Of a stretch of 64,000 nucleotides of DNA, positions 54,622-64,000 are shown piece by piece; the first letter of the stretch is position 1, and each line of letters opens with the position of its first letter. The translations under genes were made by a program, and so were the position numbers. The notes under the pieces are model-generated. The model ran no database searches and was not told the origin of the DNA. It saw nothing but the letters and a program-made list of their open reading frames with translations. Origin of the DNA: Anaerospora hongkongensis (GTDB lineage: Bacteria; Bacillota; Negativicutes; Sporomusales; DSM-15969); the NCBI RefSeq assembly GCF_004339805.1, contig NZ_SLUI01000002.1, positions 186,001-250,000 on the forward strand, given 5' to 3'.

Positions 54622-56583
54622 ATGACTGAACAAACACTTACCAAAGAAACCCGGGAGTTTCAGGCAGAAACCAAACAACTGCTGGATTTGATGGTTCATT
54701 CTATTTATACGAACCGGGAAATATTTTTACGGGAGTTAATCTCTAACGCCTCTGATGCCATTGATAAAATCCGTTTTGAGTCGTTAACCAATCAGGATTT
54801 GCTGGAAAATAACCGGGACTTTGAAATTTTTATTGTCCCTGATGAGGACAGCCATACATTAACCATCTCCGACAACGGTATTGGCATGACCTATGCTGAG
54901 GTAATTGAAAATATCGGTACTATTGCCAAATCGGGAACCAAAGCTTTCTTCGAAAAACTAAAAGAAAATGAAACAGCCTCCGAGCATGAGTTAATCGGCC
55001 AATTCGGTGTTGGCTTCTATTCTGCTTTCATGGTTGCTGATAAAGTGACCCTCATCACGCGGGCACCTGGCCAGGAAAAAGGCATTAAGTGGGAATCAAC
55101 CGGCGACGGTACATATACAATTGAAGAAATTGAAAAGCCCCAGCGGGGAACGACTCTTGCTTTAAGTTTAAAAGAAGAATTCCATTCCTCCGAAAAACCG
55201 GAACAAAATTTTCTAAATACTTCCGTTATCCAATCGCTGATCAAAAAATACTCAGATTATATCCGCTACCCGATTAAAATGAACTTTACCCGGGAAGAGC
55301 GCGAACGGGATGCCGACGGGAAAGTAATTGAAGATGCTCCGGTAAAGCAAGTGGTGGAATTGCGCACGTTAAACTCCATGACACCGCTGTGGACCAAGAG
55401 CAAGGCCTCGATTACTACCGAAGAATATCATGATTTCTACAAAAATCTGTTTCACGACTGGGAAGAACCTTTGGAAATCCTGCACAATAAGGCTGAAGGC
55501 GCCGTCGAATATACGTCCCTCCTGTTCATTCCGTCGCATGCGCCTTACGATTTTTATGACCGTGAAGCAACTGCAGGAATCAGGCTCTATTCAAAACAGA
55601 TTTTCATCATGGACAACTGCAAGGATCTGCTGCCCGAGTATTTGCGCTTTGTCCGCGGTTTAGTTGATTCTCCGGACTTTTCCTTAAATATCTCCCGGGA
55701 GCTTTTACAGCACAGCAGCCAGCTCAAACTGATCGGTAAGAATCTGGAGAAAAATGTCCTGAAATCCCTGAGCAGCCAGTTGTCCAAAGACCGTCCAAAA
55801 TATGAAAAATTCTGGAAGGAATTCGGACGGGCGCTCAAAATCGGCGTATATTCCGATTACCAGAGCAGGGATAAACTGAAAGACTTACTGTTGTTCTCTT
55901 CCTCCCGCTCCGCCGAGGAGCTCACTACCCTGGAGGAATATGTGCAGCGCATGAAGGAAAATCAAAAATCGATTTATTATGCTACCGGTAAAGACCAGGC
56001 TTCGGTAGACCGCCTGCCTCAGCTGGAGCTGTTGCGTGAAAAGGGAATCGAAGTTCTTTATCTCTTCGATCAAGTTGACGAATTCGCTATTGATGCTTTA
56101 CGGGAATATAAGGAGAAAAAATTCCAGTCCGTCAGCCGTGGCGATTTGAATCTTGACGAAATAGACACAGAAGAAGGCAAAAAAGATACCGAGGCTCTGG
56201 CCAAAGAAAATGAAGGCCTAATTAAAGCGGTAAAAGAACATTTAGACGGCAAAATTGCTGATGTAAAAATCAGCAGCCGCTTAAAATCAAGTGCCGTTTG
56301 CTTAGTCAGCGATAATAGTGGAATCAGCCTTTCTATGGAGCAAATCCTGGCTGAAATGAATAAGACCATGTTCAAAGCCAAGCGCATCCTGGAATTGAAT
56401 CCGGAACATGAAGTGTTCGCAGCACTGAAAGAACTGTATGAAACTGCTCCTGAATCAGAAGCGTTCCAGGACTATTGCGATTTGCTTTATGTGCAGGCAA
56501 TGCTGATTGAAGGCCTCCCGCCTGAAGATCCGATTGGCTTTGCCGATAAGATGTCCCGCCTGATGGCTCGCAGCAAAAATTAA
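54622..56583 (+). CDS. htpG: Chaperone HtpG (bacterial Hsp90)
   Basis: 653 residues. The N-terminal ATPase domain starts ETREFQAETKQLLDLMVHSIYTNREIFLRELISNASDAIDKIR and contains DNGIGMTYAEV, GTIAKSGT and IGQFGVGFYSAFMVA. The middle domain has LLPEYLRFVRGLVDSPDFSLNISRELLQ, and the C-terminal dimerisation domain is complete. AAGGAGA lies before the ATG. It is placed under a perfect CIRCE operator, unlike htpG of B. subtilis. Confidence 0.96.
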   Translation: MTEQTLTKETREFQAETKQLLDLMVHSIYTNREIFLRELISNASDAIDKIRFESLTNQDLLENNRDFEIFIVPDEDSHTLTISDNGIGMTYAEVIENIGTIAKSGTKAFFEKLKENETASEHELIGQFGVGFYSAFMVADKVTLITRAPGQEKGIKWESTGDGTYTIEEIEKPQRGTTLALSLKEEFHSSEKPEQNFLNTSVIQSLIKKYSDYIRYPIKMNFTREERERDADGKVIEDAPVKQVVELRTLNSMTPLWTKSKASITTEEYHDFYKNLFHDWEEPLEILHNKAEGAVEYTSLLFIPSHAPYDFYDREATAGIRLYSKQIFIMDNCKDLLPEYLRFVRGLVDSPDFSLNISRELLQHSSQLKLIGKNLEKNVLKSLSSQLSKDRPKYEKFWKEFGRALKIGVYSDYQSRDKLKDLLLFSSSRSAEELTTLEEYVQRMKENQKSIYYATGKDQASVDRLPQLELLREKGIEVLYLFDQVDEFAIDALREYKEKKFQSVSRGDLNLDEIDTEEGKKDTEALAKENEGLIKAVKEHLDGKIADVKISSRLKSSAVCLVSDNSGISLSMEQILAEMNKTMFKAKRILELNPEHEVFAALKELYETAPESEAFQDYCDLLYVQAMLIEGLPPEDPIGFADKMSRLMARSKN

Positions 56584-56589
56584 TGAATA

Positions 56590-56625
56590 AAACTGCCCTG
56601 CTCTTTTGAGCAGGGCAGTTTTTAT
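56590..56625. terminator. Terminator between convergent htpG and permease genes
   Basis: AACTGCCCTGCTC pairs with GAGCAGGGCAGTT around TTTT, then TTT. Confidence 0.85.
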
Positions 56626-58064
56626 TCGTCGTTTTCCTTGTTTTGCTGTCGATTGATTTTGGCTTGATCAGGCGTCAGTTCCTCAGCGGTTTCAAACTGC
56701 AGCTGCCGGCTGGCAGTACCAGGTGCAGCCGCCGCTCTTTTCTGATAGAGCTTTTGACCAGTATAAATCGCTGAAAACAGCAATACTAATCCCATTCCGG
56801 CTGCCAGACCGGCCCCCTGCCCGGCGACAAGCGGCATGCTGGCAATGATTAATAAGCAGCTTGCCAAAGCCAGCCAGGAAGTATAGGGATAGCCGGGAAG
56901 CTGGCATTTGCCATCAGGCGAACAGCCATGCTCCTTGCGAAACTTATAATGAGAAGCCAGAATAACCACATAGGCAAAGAGCAGAGAAAATCCACCTGAG
57001 CTGACAAGAAAAAGATAGACCTGTTCTGGAAGAAAGAAACCCATTCCCAGTGCCGCCAGCATGGCAGCACCTGAAAACAAAATTCCTTTGCGCGGTATAT
57101 CGCCTGTATCCTTCACCCAGTCAGGCGCATGCCCCTCTTCAGCCAGCGAGCGGATCATCCGGCCCAGGCCAAACATGGCGGCTAACATAGTGGAAAGGAT
57201 AGCGGTAACCAAAACAATATTCATAACTGTACCTGCCCAGCCAAGATTCCACTGGTCTAACGCCAAGACCAACGGACTTTCAGCGGTACTTAAAGCGGCT
57301 GTGGGAATAAGCGGCAGCAAAATAAGCACTGCAGCAATATATAGACCTGCCAATCCGGCTATCGTATAGGAGATCGCTTTGGGCACGGTCTCAGCAGGAT
57401 TAGCAGTCTCTGAAGCTGCCAGACCAATAATTTCAAATCCCGCATAGGCAAACATAACAATCAGCATACTTCCGGCAATCCCTGCTATTCCCCGGGGAAA
57501 CCAGGGTTCGGTCAATAGAGCTCCGGCTCCTACCCGCTCCGTGCCGGTAAAAACGCCACTGATTAAAGCAGCTCCCACCACAACAAAGCCGACAATCGCG
57601 AGCAGCTTTACAGCCGCCAGCCCGCTTTCCAGCTTACTTAGTTTATCAGCCCCGAGCAAATTTAGAAAAGTCACGCTGACAATCACGCCAGCTCCCAATA
57701 AAGGCACCGATAGTGCAGGGAACCATTTTTGCAGGATAATGGATACGGCCGCGGCCTCGCTCGACATGGCAAGTACCATACCGCTCCAATACACCCACCC
57801 TACGACAAATCCCAGTCCCGGCCCATATGCTTTTTGCGCAAAGGTACGAAACGAGCCGGGAGCAGGATCGGCTACTGTCATTTCCGACAGGGCAAAGAGA
57901 ATAACGTAAACCAAAGCGCCTGCCAGCAAATAGGAAATCAGGATTGCTGGACCTGCTGCCTGGATGGCTACTGCCGACCCAAGAAAAAAAGAGCCGCCAA
58001 TCACCGTTCCTAATGCCATCATCGTCAATTGCCAGGCTGATAAGCCCTTATCATTTTTCTCCAA
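56622..58064 (-). CDS. Amino acid permease (APC superfamily)
   Basis: 480 residues with about 12 membrane helices. Helix 1 carries the APC signature TVIGGSFFLGSA, and helix 6 MLIVMFAYAGFEIIGLAASETANPAETVPKAI. These match the amino-acid/polyamine/organocation family (gamma-aminobutyrate or aromatic/basic amino-acid permeases). The C-terminal tail is charged. GGAGG precedes the ATG. The substrate is not known. Confidence 0.9.
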   Translation of the reverse strand: MEKNDKGLSAWQLTMMALGTVIGGSFFLGSAVAIQAAGPAILISYLLAGALVYVILFALSEMTVADPAPGSFRTFAQKAYGPGLGFVVGWVYWSGMVLAMSSEAAAVSIILQKWFPALSVPLLGAGVIVSVTFLNLLGADKLSKLESGLAAVKLLAIVGFVVVGAALISGVFTGTERVGAGALLTEPWFPRGIAGIAGSMLIVMFAYAGFEIIGLAASETANPAETVPKAISYTIAGLAGLYIAAVLILLPLIPTAALSTAESPLVLALDQWNLGWAGTVMNIVLVTAILSTMLAAMFGLGRMIRSLAEEGHAPDWVKDTGDIPRKGILFSGAAMLAALGMGFFLPEQVYLFLVSSGGFSLLFAYVVILASHYKFRKEHGCSPDGKCQLPGYPYTSWLALASCLLIIASMPLVAGQGAGLAAGMGLVLLFSAIYTGQKLYQKRAAAAPGTASRQLQFETAEELTPDQAKINRQQNKENDE

Positions 58065-58167
58065 GATGAAACCTCCCGGTAAAGATACTCATGAAAAAAG
58101 TATCTCCCACCTACGGCCAAGTTATGAGAAAAGAGAGAGAGTCAAAAAACATGCACGCTTGTACGTT

Positions 58168-59115
58168 TTATTGCAGATGAAGCCATAAGAACAGCACCGG
58201 AAGCTCCACTAGCAGAAATACCACCGTCGTAAGCACAAAAGCAGCCATAGCAATATCGAGATTCAGATTGTGAATTTTAGCGGCTACAACAGCATTAATA
58301 GCAGTTGGCATACAGGCCAGTATTAAAATGGTATTCCGGGCGATTTCATCTGTAAAAACCAAAACTGCCAGCATATACGACAGAAGGGGCGTAATTATAA
58401 ATTTAATGGGAATCAAGTCTAGAATCCCTGTATAGCAGGCGCGCATCCGGCAAAAATCAATCGAATAGCCAATAGGGAGCAAAGCCGTCCAGGCACCAAG
58501 GTGCACCAGCGGATCAACAAAAGCCCCGGCCAGTTCCGGCCGGGGAAGATCGGCAAACCTGAGCATCAGGCCTACTGCCATCCCCACAACCGGCAGCTGG
58601 GTCCGATTCAGAAACATTGATGAAAATGATGGTCCTTCCGTACATTGCTGAATGCTGCGCTGGTAATAATAATGAGCTAAGGGAAAGCAAAACATAAAGG
58701 TAATCACCGTTTGCAGCAGCACAACCAGCTGAGTATAGGCAAATCCCGTTTCACCATATAAAATAAAGGCGCATAAACCGCCGAGGGTGCCTACATTCGA
58801 CAGCATCGCGCAAATAATATAAGTTCCTTTATTCAGCTCTTCCGTGTACTTTTTCTTAACCCGCAGATAAGCAATCGCTCCGGGGATAAGACTGATTAAT
58901 ATTCCGAACACAGGAAACCAGATTAATTCGTAATACAGGGAAAGTACCCAAAATGTCAAAACCGATAAGACCGGGTAAATGATACATATATTCCAATCAA
59001 TCATTTTTTGAAAGAAACGTTCATAATCTTTTCTGTGATAACGCAATGCATAACCAAGTGCCAAAGGCAAAACCAAATCAACAAGGATGTATGCTAATTT
59101 AACTTTAATATCCAC
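58168..59115 (-). CDS. AEC-family (auxin efflux carrier-like) transporter
   Basis: 315 residues with about ten hydrophobic helices in two halves of five. The C-terminal half PIKFIITPLLSYMLAVLVF with NTILILACMPTAINAVVAAKIHNLNLDIAMAAFVLTT matches AEC permeases, which move malate, malonate or similar acids. The start is GTG at 59115 behind TAGGAG; the upstream in-frame stretch has no ribosome site. Confidence 0.85.
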   Translation of the reverse strand: MDIKVKLAYILVDLVLPLALGYALRYHRKDYERFFQKMIDWNICIIYPVLSVLTFWVLSLYYELIWFPVFGILISLIPGAIAYLRVKKKYTEELNKGTYIICAMLSNVGTLGGLCAFILYGETGFAYTQLVVLLQTVITFMFCFPLAHYYYQRSIQQCTEGPSFSSMFLNRTQLPVVGMAVGLMLRFADLPRPELAGAFVDPLVHLGAWTALLPIGYSIDFCRMRACYTGILDLIPIKFIITPLLSYMLAVLVFTDEIARNTILILACMPTAINAVVAAKIHNLNLDIAMAAFVLTTVVFLLVELPVLFLWLHLQ

Positions 59116-59261
59116 GCTGTTTCTCCTACTGCAGGATTCTGCTCTCCTAATTGTATCAATAGATAATCCGGCAGGCAATGTTTTAACAGGCGAAATTCCT
59201 TTGCAGGATATCCGAATTCACTCACGTATATACTAAAAATACTGTTTAGGAGGTTAGTCCC

Positions 59262-59828
59262 ATGATTATCAATGAAACCTTACAAACAATAAAAAACCGG
59301 CGCAGCATCCGCAGCTTCAAAGAAGAGCAAATTACAGAGGAAGAACTCCAGACTGTCCTTGAAGCCGGTTTATACGCGCCAAGTGCTGTTAATCAACAAG
59401 CCTGGCATTTTACCGTCATTCAGAATCAAGAGCTGCTCAACCGGTTGAATCTGCATGCCAAAGAAGCTGCAAAAACCTTTGACGACGAACACATCCGGGC
59501 AATGGCCAATAATGATAAGCTCCATATTTTCTATGGGGCACCTACGGTCATTTTAGTTTCCGGTAAGGAAACAGCCACGTCAATTGAATCAGACTGCGCC
59601 GCCGCCAACGAAAATATGCTGCTTGCTGCTGAGTCAATCGGCCTGGGGGCTTGCTGGGTCAATTTAATCCTGTTTTTATTCTATCATCCTGATGCCAATA
59701 AATTCAGGCAGCAACTAGGTATTCCTGATGGTTTCAAGCCCGTCTGTTCTGTCGCTTTGGGATATAAAAAGGCCAATGCCGTCAACGCACCGGCCCGTAA
59801 ACCTAACCGGGTTCATTATATTCGCTGA
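59262..59828 (+). CDS. Nitroreductase-family FMN protein
   Basis: 188 residues. The FMN motif is IKNRRSIRSFKEEQITEEELQTVLEAGLYAPSAVNQQAWHFTVIQ, and a region like SDCAAANENMLLAAESIGLGACWVNLI follows. It ends SVALGYKKANAVNAPARKPNRVHYI. TTAGGAGG lies before the ATG. It differs from the other nitroreductase of the window at 40.6 kb. It is a single gene with a terminator. Confidence 0.92.
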   Translation: MIINETLQTIKNRRSIRSFKEEQITEEELQTVLEAGLYAPSAVNQQAWHFTVIQNQELLNRLNLHAKEAAKTFDDEHIRAMANNDKLHIFYGAPTVILVSGKETATSIESDCAAANENMLLAAESIGLGACWVNLILFLFYHPDANKFRQQLGIPDGFKPVCSVALGYKKANAVNAPARKPNRVHYIR

Positions 59829-60142
59829 TTCAACAACCGACAAGCAGGTATTTCAATACCTGCTTTAATTGTCGGCAACGAAAAACCCTGCGGCCAAACC
59901 GCAGGGTACTTTTGAATATTCAACAAAAATGATGAAAGAATAAGCAATAAAGAACATTACATGTCAGTGCTGCTTTTTCAGGAAAAATAACCGCATCTAT
60001 ACGTATTGTGTTTTAAGAAAAATCCTGTTACTATATAAGTCTGCATATTTTGCTTTATTCATAATAATCCACGTTAATTATACAGTGAGGATCAGGGTCT
60101 TGTCAACTTTGATCCTTCCATTCTGTAACTCGGAGGCCTAGC
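59829..60142. other. Intergenic region before helD
   Basis: It contains the nitroreductase terminator (59881-59913) and then about 200 bp of AT-rich sequence. AGGATCA and TGATCCT at about 60086-60117 form an imperfect inverted repeat around TCTTGTCAAC, just before the helD ribosome site. No gene is seen. Confidence 0.4.
59881..59913 (+). terminator. Terminator of the nitroreductase gene
   Basis: ACCCTGCGG pairs with CCGCAGGGT around CCAAA, followed by TTTT. Confidence 0.8.
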
Positions 60143-62395
60143 ATGAACGATCAGGAACGGCAAGCCGAACTGCGGCGACTTGATTTAACGCTTGAAGAAA
60201 TAGAAAAACAACTCCTGAGCAGTGACCAGGATTGCAGTGCTCAAGAAGCCGAGCTGAAAACATCTTTGCAAAGCTATTGGGATTATGGCGGCAGCAACAC
60301 CGTAGACGAAGCGCAATTGGTAGAAACGGTCGATCGCCAGCGGGCGCTTACTTCCGTAACGCATAATGCGGCGCAGCGGCTTCGGAAAATGATCAATTCT
60401 CCCTATTTCGGACGAATTGATTTTGTGGAAGAAACGCCCGGCTATCAAGAGCAAACTGAGCAAATTTACATAGGAATTGCGACATTGACTCATACGGAGA
60501 CAGAAGAATTTCTTGTCTACGACTGGCGGGCCCCTGTATCAGGCATGTTTTATGATTTTGGTCTGGGAAAAGCCTGGTATGATTGCCCGGCAGGCATTAT
60601 CAATGGTTCGATTACCTTAAAACGGCAATATAAAATTGTAAACCGGCATATGGAATATATGTTTAATGCCGATTGGAAAATAGATGATGAAGTGCTGCAG
60701 GAAATTTTAGGGAAAAGCGCTGATGATAAAATGCACACGATCGTGAATAGTATTCAGCGTGAGCAAAATCAAATTATTCGCGACGAAACGCACCGGGCGC
60801 TATTTGTGGAAGGTCCTGCCGGCAGCGGTAAAACTTCTGTTGCTTTGCACCGCATCGCCTTTCTGCTGTACCGTGACCGGGATAAAATCACCGCAAAGAA
60901 TGTGCTTATTCTCTCCCCTAATCATCTGTTCAGTGATTATGTGTCAAACGTTCTGCCTGAGCTGGGCGAAGAAAATGTACCGCAAATGACGTTTCAGGAC
61001 TATGTCACCCAATCGTCAGCTAATCTTTCGCTGCAATTTGAAACCCGCTCCGCCCACCTGGAGCAGATTTTTGCCAATTCGCATGAGGAATCAGCGCAAA
61101 TTCGGGCAGCTGGTATTCGCTTCAAATCCTCCGGAACTTTTGATCAGGCTCTGCAAGAATATTTAAGCTGGCTGCAAACGAGCCTGGTAAATGATTATCC
61201 GGACATTGAAGTTCAAGGTGAGATTATTTTCACCAAAAATGACTGGAAGCACTATTTTCTGGAAAGCTACTCTTCTATGCCTGTAACACTCAGGCTGGGG
61301 AAAATCCGCGAGTTACTGCAAATCCGTATGCGTCCTTTTATTCATGCCCTGCGCAATGAAAAAGAGGCCGCACTGATTGCCGGCGATGAAGAAGTAAACG
61401 AAAAAGTAATTAAAGCACTTGCCCGTATTCAAGCCAAACAGCAGCTCCAGCCGATTTTTGATAAAATTGACCGCCTTACCAGCCTTAATCCACTGGAGGA
61501 ATATCGCCGTTTTTACTCCAAGAACAGTCGGCTTATTCACTATCTGGGTAATAAGCTGCCGGCAAAATGGCATGCGATCCGAAAACAAAGCCTTTCCTTT
61601 ATTAATCAGGGTATTTTGCCGTATGAAGACATTCCCCCCTTCTTATATTTTCAAGGCACTCTTCAGGGCTTTGCCGCCAGACCGGATATTCGGCATCTCA
61701 TCATCGATGAAGCCCAGGACTATACCGCGCTGCAATACAAAATAATGGTCAATCTATTCCCCAACTCCTCCTGGACTGTTGTCGGCGATCCCGAACAAAG
61801 GCTGCATCCTTTTCTGCATACTGCTACATTCAAGTCAGCCAGCACAATCATTAATGCCGATAAGTTTTATATGTTCCGCCTTACCCGCAGCTACCGGTCA
61901 ACCAAACAAATCCAGGAATTTTGTCAGGCTTTGCTTCCCCACAAGGCTAAAGCCGACCCCATTAACCGGCCTGGCCCCTTACCGGTAGTCCATTTTGTAA
62001 AAGACCGCGATGGATTGCCAGAGCTCATCGTAACTGTCGTCAGGCAGCATTCGAAAGAAGGCTGGAACTCAATTGGGATCATCTGCAAGAGCAATAGTGA
62101 AGCAGAATTGCTTTTTGCTGCGCTCAAAGATCAGTTAAAGCTGCATCTGGTAACAAATGAAGATGACCATTTTCATCGGGGAATTGTGATTATGCCGTCT
62201 TACCTCGCCAAAGGCCTGGAATTTGATGCTGTATTGGTCATCAATGCCGATGAAGCAAACTATAACCATTCCGAAGAACGACATATTCTGTATACCATCT
62301 GCACACGGGCACTGCATCGCCTGACACTATTTTATTCGGGAACGGTTTCACCGTTTATTGAGCAGCTGGATAAAGATTTGTATAAATCGCTATAA
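60143..62395 (+). CDS. helD: RNA polymerase recycling factor HelD (UvrD-like)
   Basis: 750 residues. An N-terminal coiled-coil arm (about 1-55) precedes the HelD signature (AAQRLRKMINSPYFGRIDF, EFLVYDWRAPVSGMFYDF). The Walker A motif is GPAGSGKTSVALHR. A later helicase motif II is HLIIDEAQDYTALQ, with motif III/IV as GDPEQRLH and RLTRSYRST and motif VI as VMPSYLAKGLEFDAVLVINAD. HelD removes stalled RNA polymerase from DNA and can give rifampicin tolerance. GGAG lies upstream of the ATG. It is a single gene. Confidence 0.93.
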   Translation: MNDQERQAELRRLDLTLEEIEKQLLSSDQDCSAQEAELKTSLQSYWDYGGSNTVDEAQLVETVDRQRALTSVTHNAAQRLRKMINSPYFGRIDFVEETPGYQEQTEQIYIGIATLTHTETEEFLVYDWRAPVSGMFYDFGLGKAWYDCPAGIINGSITLKRQYKIVNRHMEYMFNADWKIDDEVLQEILGKSADDKMHTIVNSIQREQNQIIRDETHRALFVEGPAGSGKTSVALHRIAFLLYRDRDKITAKNVLILSPNHLFSDYVSNVLPELGEENVPQMTFQDYVTQSSANLSLQFETRSAHLEQIFANSHEESAQIRAAGIRFKSSGTFDQALQEYLSWLQTSLVNDYPDIEVQGEIIFTKNDWKHYFLESYSSMPVTLRLGKIRELLQIRMRPFIHALRNEKEAALIAGDEEVNEKVIKALARIQAKQQLQPIFDKIDRLTSLNPLEEYRRFYSKNSRLIHYLGNKLPAKWHAIRKQSLSFINQGILPYEDIPPFLYFQGTLQGFAARPDIRHLIIDEAQDYTALQYKIMVNLFPNSSWTVVGDPEQRLHPFLHTATFKSASTIINADKFYMFRLTRSYRSTKQIQEFCQALLPHKAKADPINRPGPLPVVHFVKDRDGLPELIVTVVRQHSKEGWNSIGIICKSNSEAELLFAALKDQLKLHLVTNEDDHFHRGIVIMPSYLAKGLEFDAVLVINADEANYNHSEERHILYTICTRALHRLTLFYSGTVSPFIEQLDKDLYKSL

Positions 62396-62415
62396 GAAGA
62401 AAAAAAGACTAGATC

Positions 62416-62476
62416 TTACTTTTGGCATTGCCCCAAAAGTAACAAGAGGCATCTCAGATGAGATGCCTCCTTTTTT
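62416..62476. terminator. Tandem hairpins between convergent helD and hemolysin III genes
   Basis: TTACTTTTGG/CCAAAAGTAA (62416-62442) is followed by GAGGCATCTCA/TGAGATGCCTC (62446-62469) and TTTTTT. Confidence 0.8.
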
Positions 62477-62477
62477 G

Positions 62478-63110
62478 CTATGAACCACCAACAGGCAGCG
62501 GCAGAACATAATAAAACACGGTGATAAAATGGGCAGCACTTCCGGCAATCACGAACAAGTGCCAAACCATATGGTTGTAAGGCAGTTTTCGCCAGAGATA
62601 GAATACAGCTCCCACTGTGTAGAAGAGCCCGCCAGCAATCAGCCAGTACATTCCGGCAGCAGGCAAAGCAGCCGCGAGGGGCTTAATAAAAACTACTATA
62701 AACCACCCCATGGCAATATAGCAGAATGTTGACAGCAAGTTAAACCGCTTAACAAAGAAGATCTTTAAAATCACGCCAATACCTGCGAGGCTCCAGACTA
62801 CTCCAAAAACGGTCCAGCCAAGAGTTCCATGCAGCAAGACCAGCGTAAACGGAGTATAGGTACCGGCAATCAACAGGTAAATCGCCGCATGATCAAAGAT
62901 TTTAAAAATATGTTTGAGCCTTTCGCTTGTAAAGCTGTGATACAGTGTAGAAGCCAGGTATAACAGAACCAGCGAAGTACCATATATACTGAAACTGACA
63001 ATGTGCCAGACCGTACCATGAAGATAAGAAGACACGATCAGCGTAATCAGGCCGGCTAAGGCAAAAATTGCACCTACGCCATGTGTAACGGCATTCATTA
63101 TTTCTTCCAT
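62478..63110 (-). CDS. Hemolysin III-family (PAQR-like) membrane protein
   Basis: 210 residues with seven hydrophobic helices. The start MEEIMNAVTHGVGAIFALAG and the helical motifs STLYHSFTSERLKHIFKIFDHAAIYLLIAGTYTPF (with HxxD) and the late YNHMVWHLFVIAGSAAHFITV match the YqfA/hemolysin III family, which resembles adiponectin receptors. The biological role is unsettled. Start 63110 follows AGGAGG; an earlier one is unsupported. Confidence 0.88.
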   Translation of the reverse strand: MEEIMNAVTHGVGAIFALAGLITLIVSSYLHGTVWHIVSFSIYGTSLVLLYLASTLYHSFTSERLKHIFKIFDHAAIYLLIAGTYTPFTLVLLHGTLGWTVFGVVWSLAGIGVILKIFFVKRFNLLSTFCYIAMGWFIVVFIKPLAAALPAAGMYWLIAGGLFYTVGAVFYLWRKLPYNHMVWHLFVIAGSAAHFITVFYYVLPLPVGGS

Positions 63111-63248
63111 AAAACCTCCTAGCCTCATTGGGACTTGTTCTGGTTCTATTATAGCATAGCTTTCCCCCAAAACTATGCTTCCCACTCAAGAAAAAACTTC
63201 CCAAGTAAGCTGAGCTGCAGAAAATAGCGGCTGGATTTTAGCTGTTCA

Positions 63249-64000
63249 CTAGACTGCCTGTTCCTCATGTTCTTTTAGATCAAGCAAAAGAAATTCTTTT
63301 CCCGAAATGCCCGGTTTAGTCATTTCTTCCGGTGATAAAATAACATCTAACCGTTCGACCGGAAGCAAGTTCTTAGCAATAATAATCTCTTTCACCGGGA
63401 TCCCGCTAGCTAAGGACTCCCGCGAGATGGCACATGCTTTTTCATACCCAATATGAGGTGAGATCGCGGTAATAATGCCGATACTATTATCGACCATTTC
63501 CTGACATCGCGCTAAATTTGCCTTAATGTTGGTAATGCAATTATAATTCAGCGCACGGATTGCATTAGTCAGAAATTCAATAGAATTAAAAAGATTATAG
63601 GCAATCACTGGCTCCATCACATTTAGCTCAAATTGACCGGCTTCAACGGCTAAGCTGATAGTTAAATCATTGCCGCACACCTGAAAAGCAACCTGATTCA
63701 CCACTTCCGGTATTACGGGATTAATTTTCCCTGGCATAATAGATGAGCCTGGCTGCATAGCCGGAAGCAAAATTTCATTAAAACCGCATTTAGGTCCTGA
63801 TGCCATCAGCCGTAAATCATTGGCTATTTTTGATAATGCCAGTGCGCTGACTTTTAGAGCACTGGAGAATTCGGCCAAGTCATCTGTATTCTGCGTAGCG
63901 TCAACCAGATTGGGTGACAACACAAAATGCTCCCCTGTCAGTAGCCCGATTTGCCTTACTACTTCCTCAACATATTCCGGCTCGGCATTTAAGCCGGTTC
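63249..64000 (-). CDS. aspA: Aspartate ammonia-lyase, C-terminal part
   Basis: The reading frame is open to the right window edge (LNAEPEYVEEVVRQIG upstream of the longest ATG/GTG reading), so the gene is cut. The family motif GSSIMPGKINPVIPEV (the flexible Ser loop) is clear, with DLRLMASGP, VCGNDLTISLAVEAGQFELNVMEPVIAYNL and a C-terminal domain ending KPGISGKEFLLLDLKEHEE. LNAEPEY and the LVDATQNTDD segment favour AspA over fumarase C. It makes fumarate and ammonia from aspartate. Confidence 0.88.
   Translation of the reverse strand, partial: TGLNAEPEYVEEVVRQIGLLTGEHFVLSPNLVDATQNTDDLAEFSSALKVSALALSKIANDLRLMASGPKCGFNEILLPAMQPGSSIMPGKINPVIPEVVNQVAFQVCGNDLTISLAVEAGQFELNVMEPVIAYNLFNSIEFLTNAIRALNYNCITNIKANLARCQEMVDNSIGIITAISPHIGYEKACAISRESLASGIPVKEIIIAKNLLPVERLDVILSPEEMTKPGISGKEFLLLDLKEHEEQAV

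Overview
The window looks like chromosome of an anaerobic, spore-forming, Gram-negative-type Firmicute, most likely Negativicutes of the Sporomusa/Pelosinus kind. This placement is inference; no rRNA or marker gene is present. Pointers are strong GGAGG ribosome sites, an oxygen-sensitive class III ribonucleotide reductase (nrdDG), a ferredoxin-linked 2-oxoacid oxidoreductase (korAB), a BclA-like collagen protein of the exosporium type, sporulation-kinase-like orphan histidine kinases, a perfect HrcA/CIRCE site, and an Aas/LplT lysophospholipid-recycling pair, which is typical of bacteria with an outer membrane. No tRNA, rRNA, insertion sequence, phage gene or CRISPR array was seen.

Layout. 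1-8 kb: a MocR-type regulator cut by the window edge and a divergent MFS transporter; a stress/redox operon (DUF2798, cupin, PNPOx-like, alpha/beta hydrolase, flavin reductase) facing an HxlR regulator; an NSS symporter; an AdaA-like alkylation sensor overlapping a DUF1848 protein. 8-12 kb: an envelope/spore operon of GDP-mannose 4,6-dehydratase, a glycosyltransferase resembling the N-terminal domain of animal collagen galactosyltransferases, and an L,D-transpeptidase; then a strange 168-residue enolase fragment with all visible catalytic residues replaced, divergent from an AraC regulator. 12-18 kb: small stress proteins, a WYL regulator, an EVE protein, an orphan sensor kinase and a MarR-GNAT pair. 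18-24 kb: nrdDG behind a promoter with two NrdR-like boxes, the collagen-like protein, and a NorB-like haem protein lacking two non-haem metal ligands. 24-28 kb: cyclic-di-GMP genes, with a GEMM-I riboswitch plus terminator ahead of a GGDEF/HD-GYP enzyme and a divergent HD-GYP protein. 28-33 kb: a padR-hlyD-DHA2-usp drug-efflux operon, metA and small genes. 33-37 kb: a kaiC-kaiB-kaiB-histidine kinase operon, the most striking system here. 37-47 kb: lplT-aas, a nitroreductase, an SDR, a PAS-GAF kinase split by a frameshift at A8, and korAB. 47-64 kb: a chemoreceptor, an aminotransferase with a divergent LysR, exoA, lrgAB with a divergent LysR, htpG, two transporters, a nitroreductase, helD, a hemolysin III protein and the 3' part of aspA.

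Functional themes are signalling (four histidine kinases with no response regulator beside them, c-di-GMP turnover, a Kai module), spore surface and envelope, and redox or drug detoxification. Most genes are in short operons closed by clear hairpin terminators. Start codons were moved from the longest ORF to the position with a good Shine-Dalgarno sequence where the two disagreed. All domain calls are by eye from sequence motifs, with no database search.
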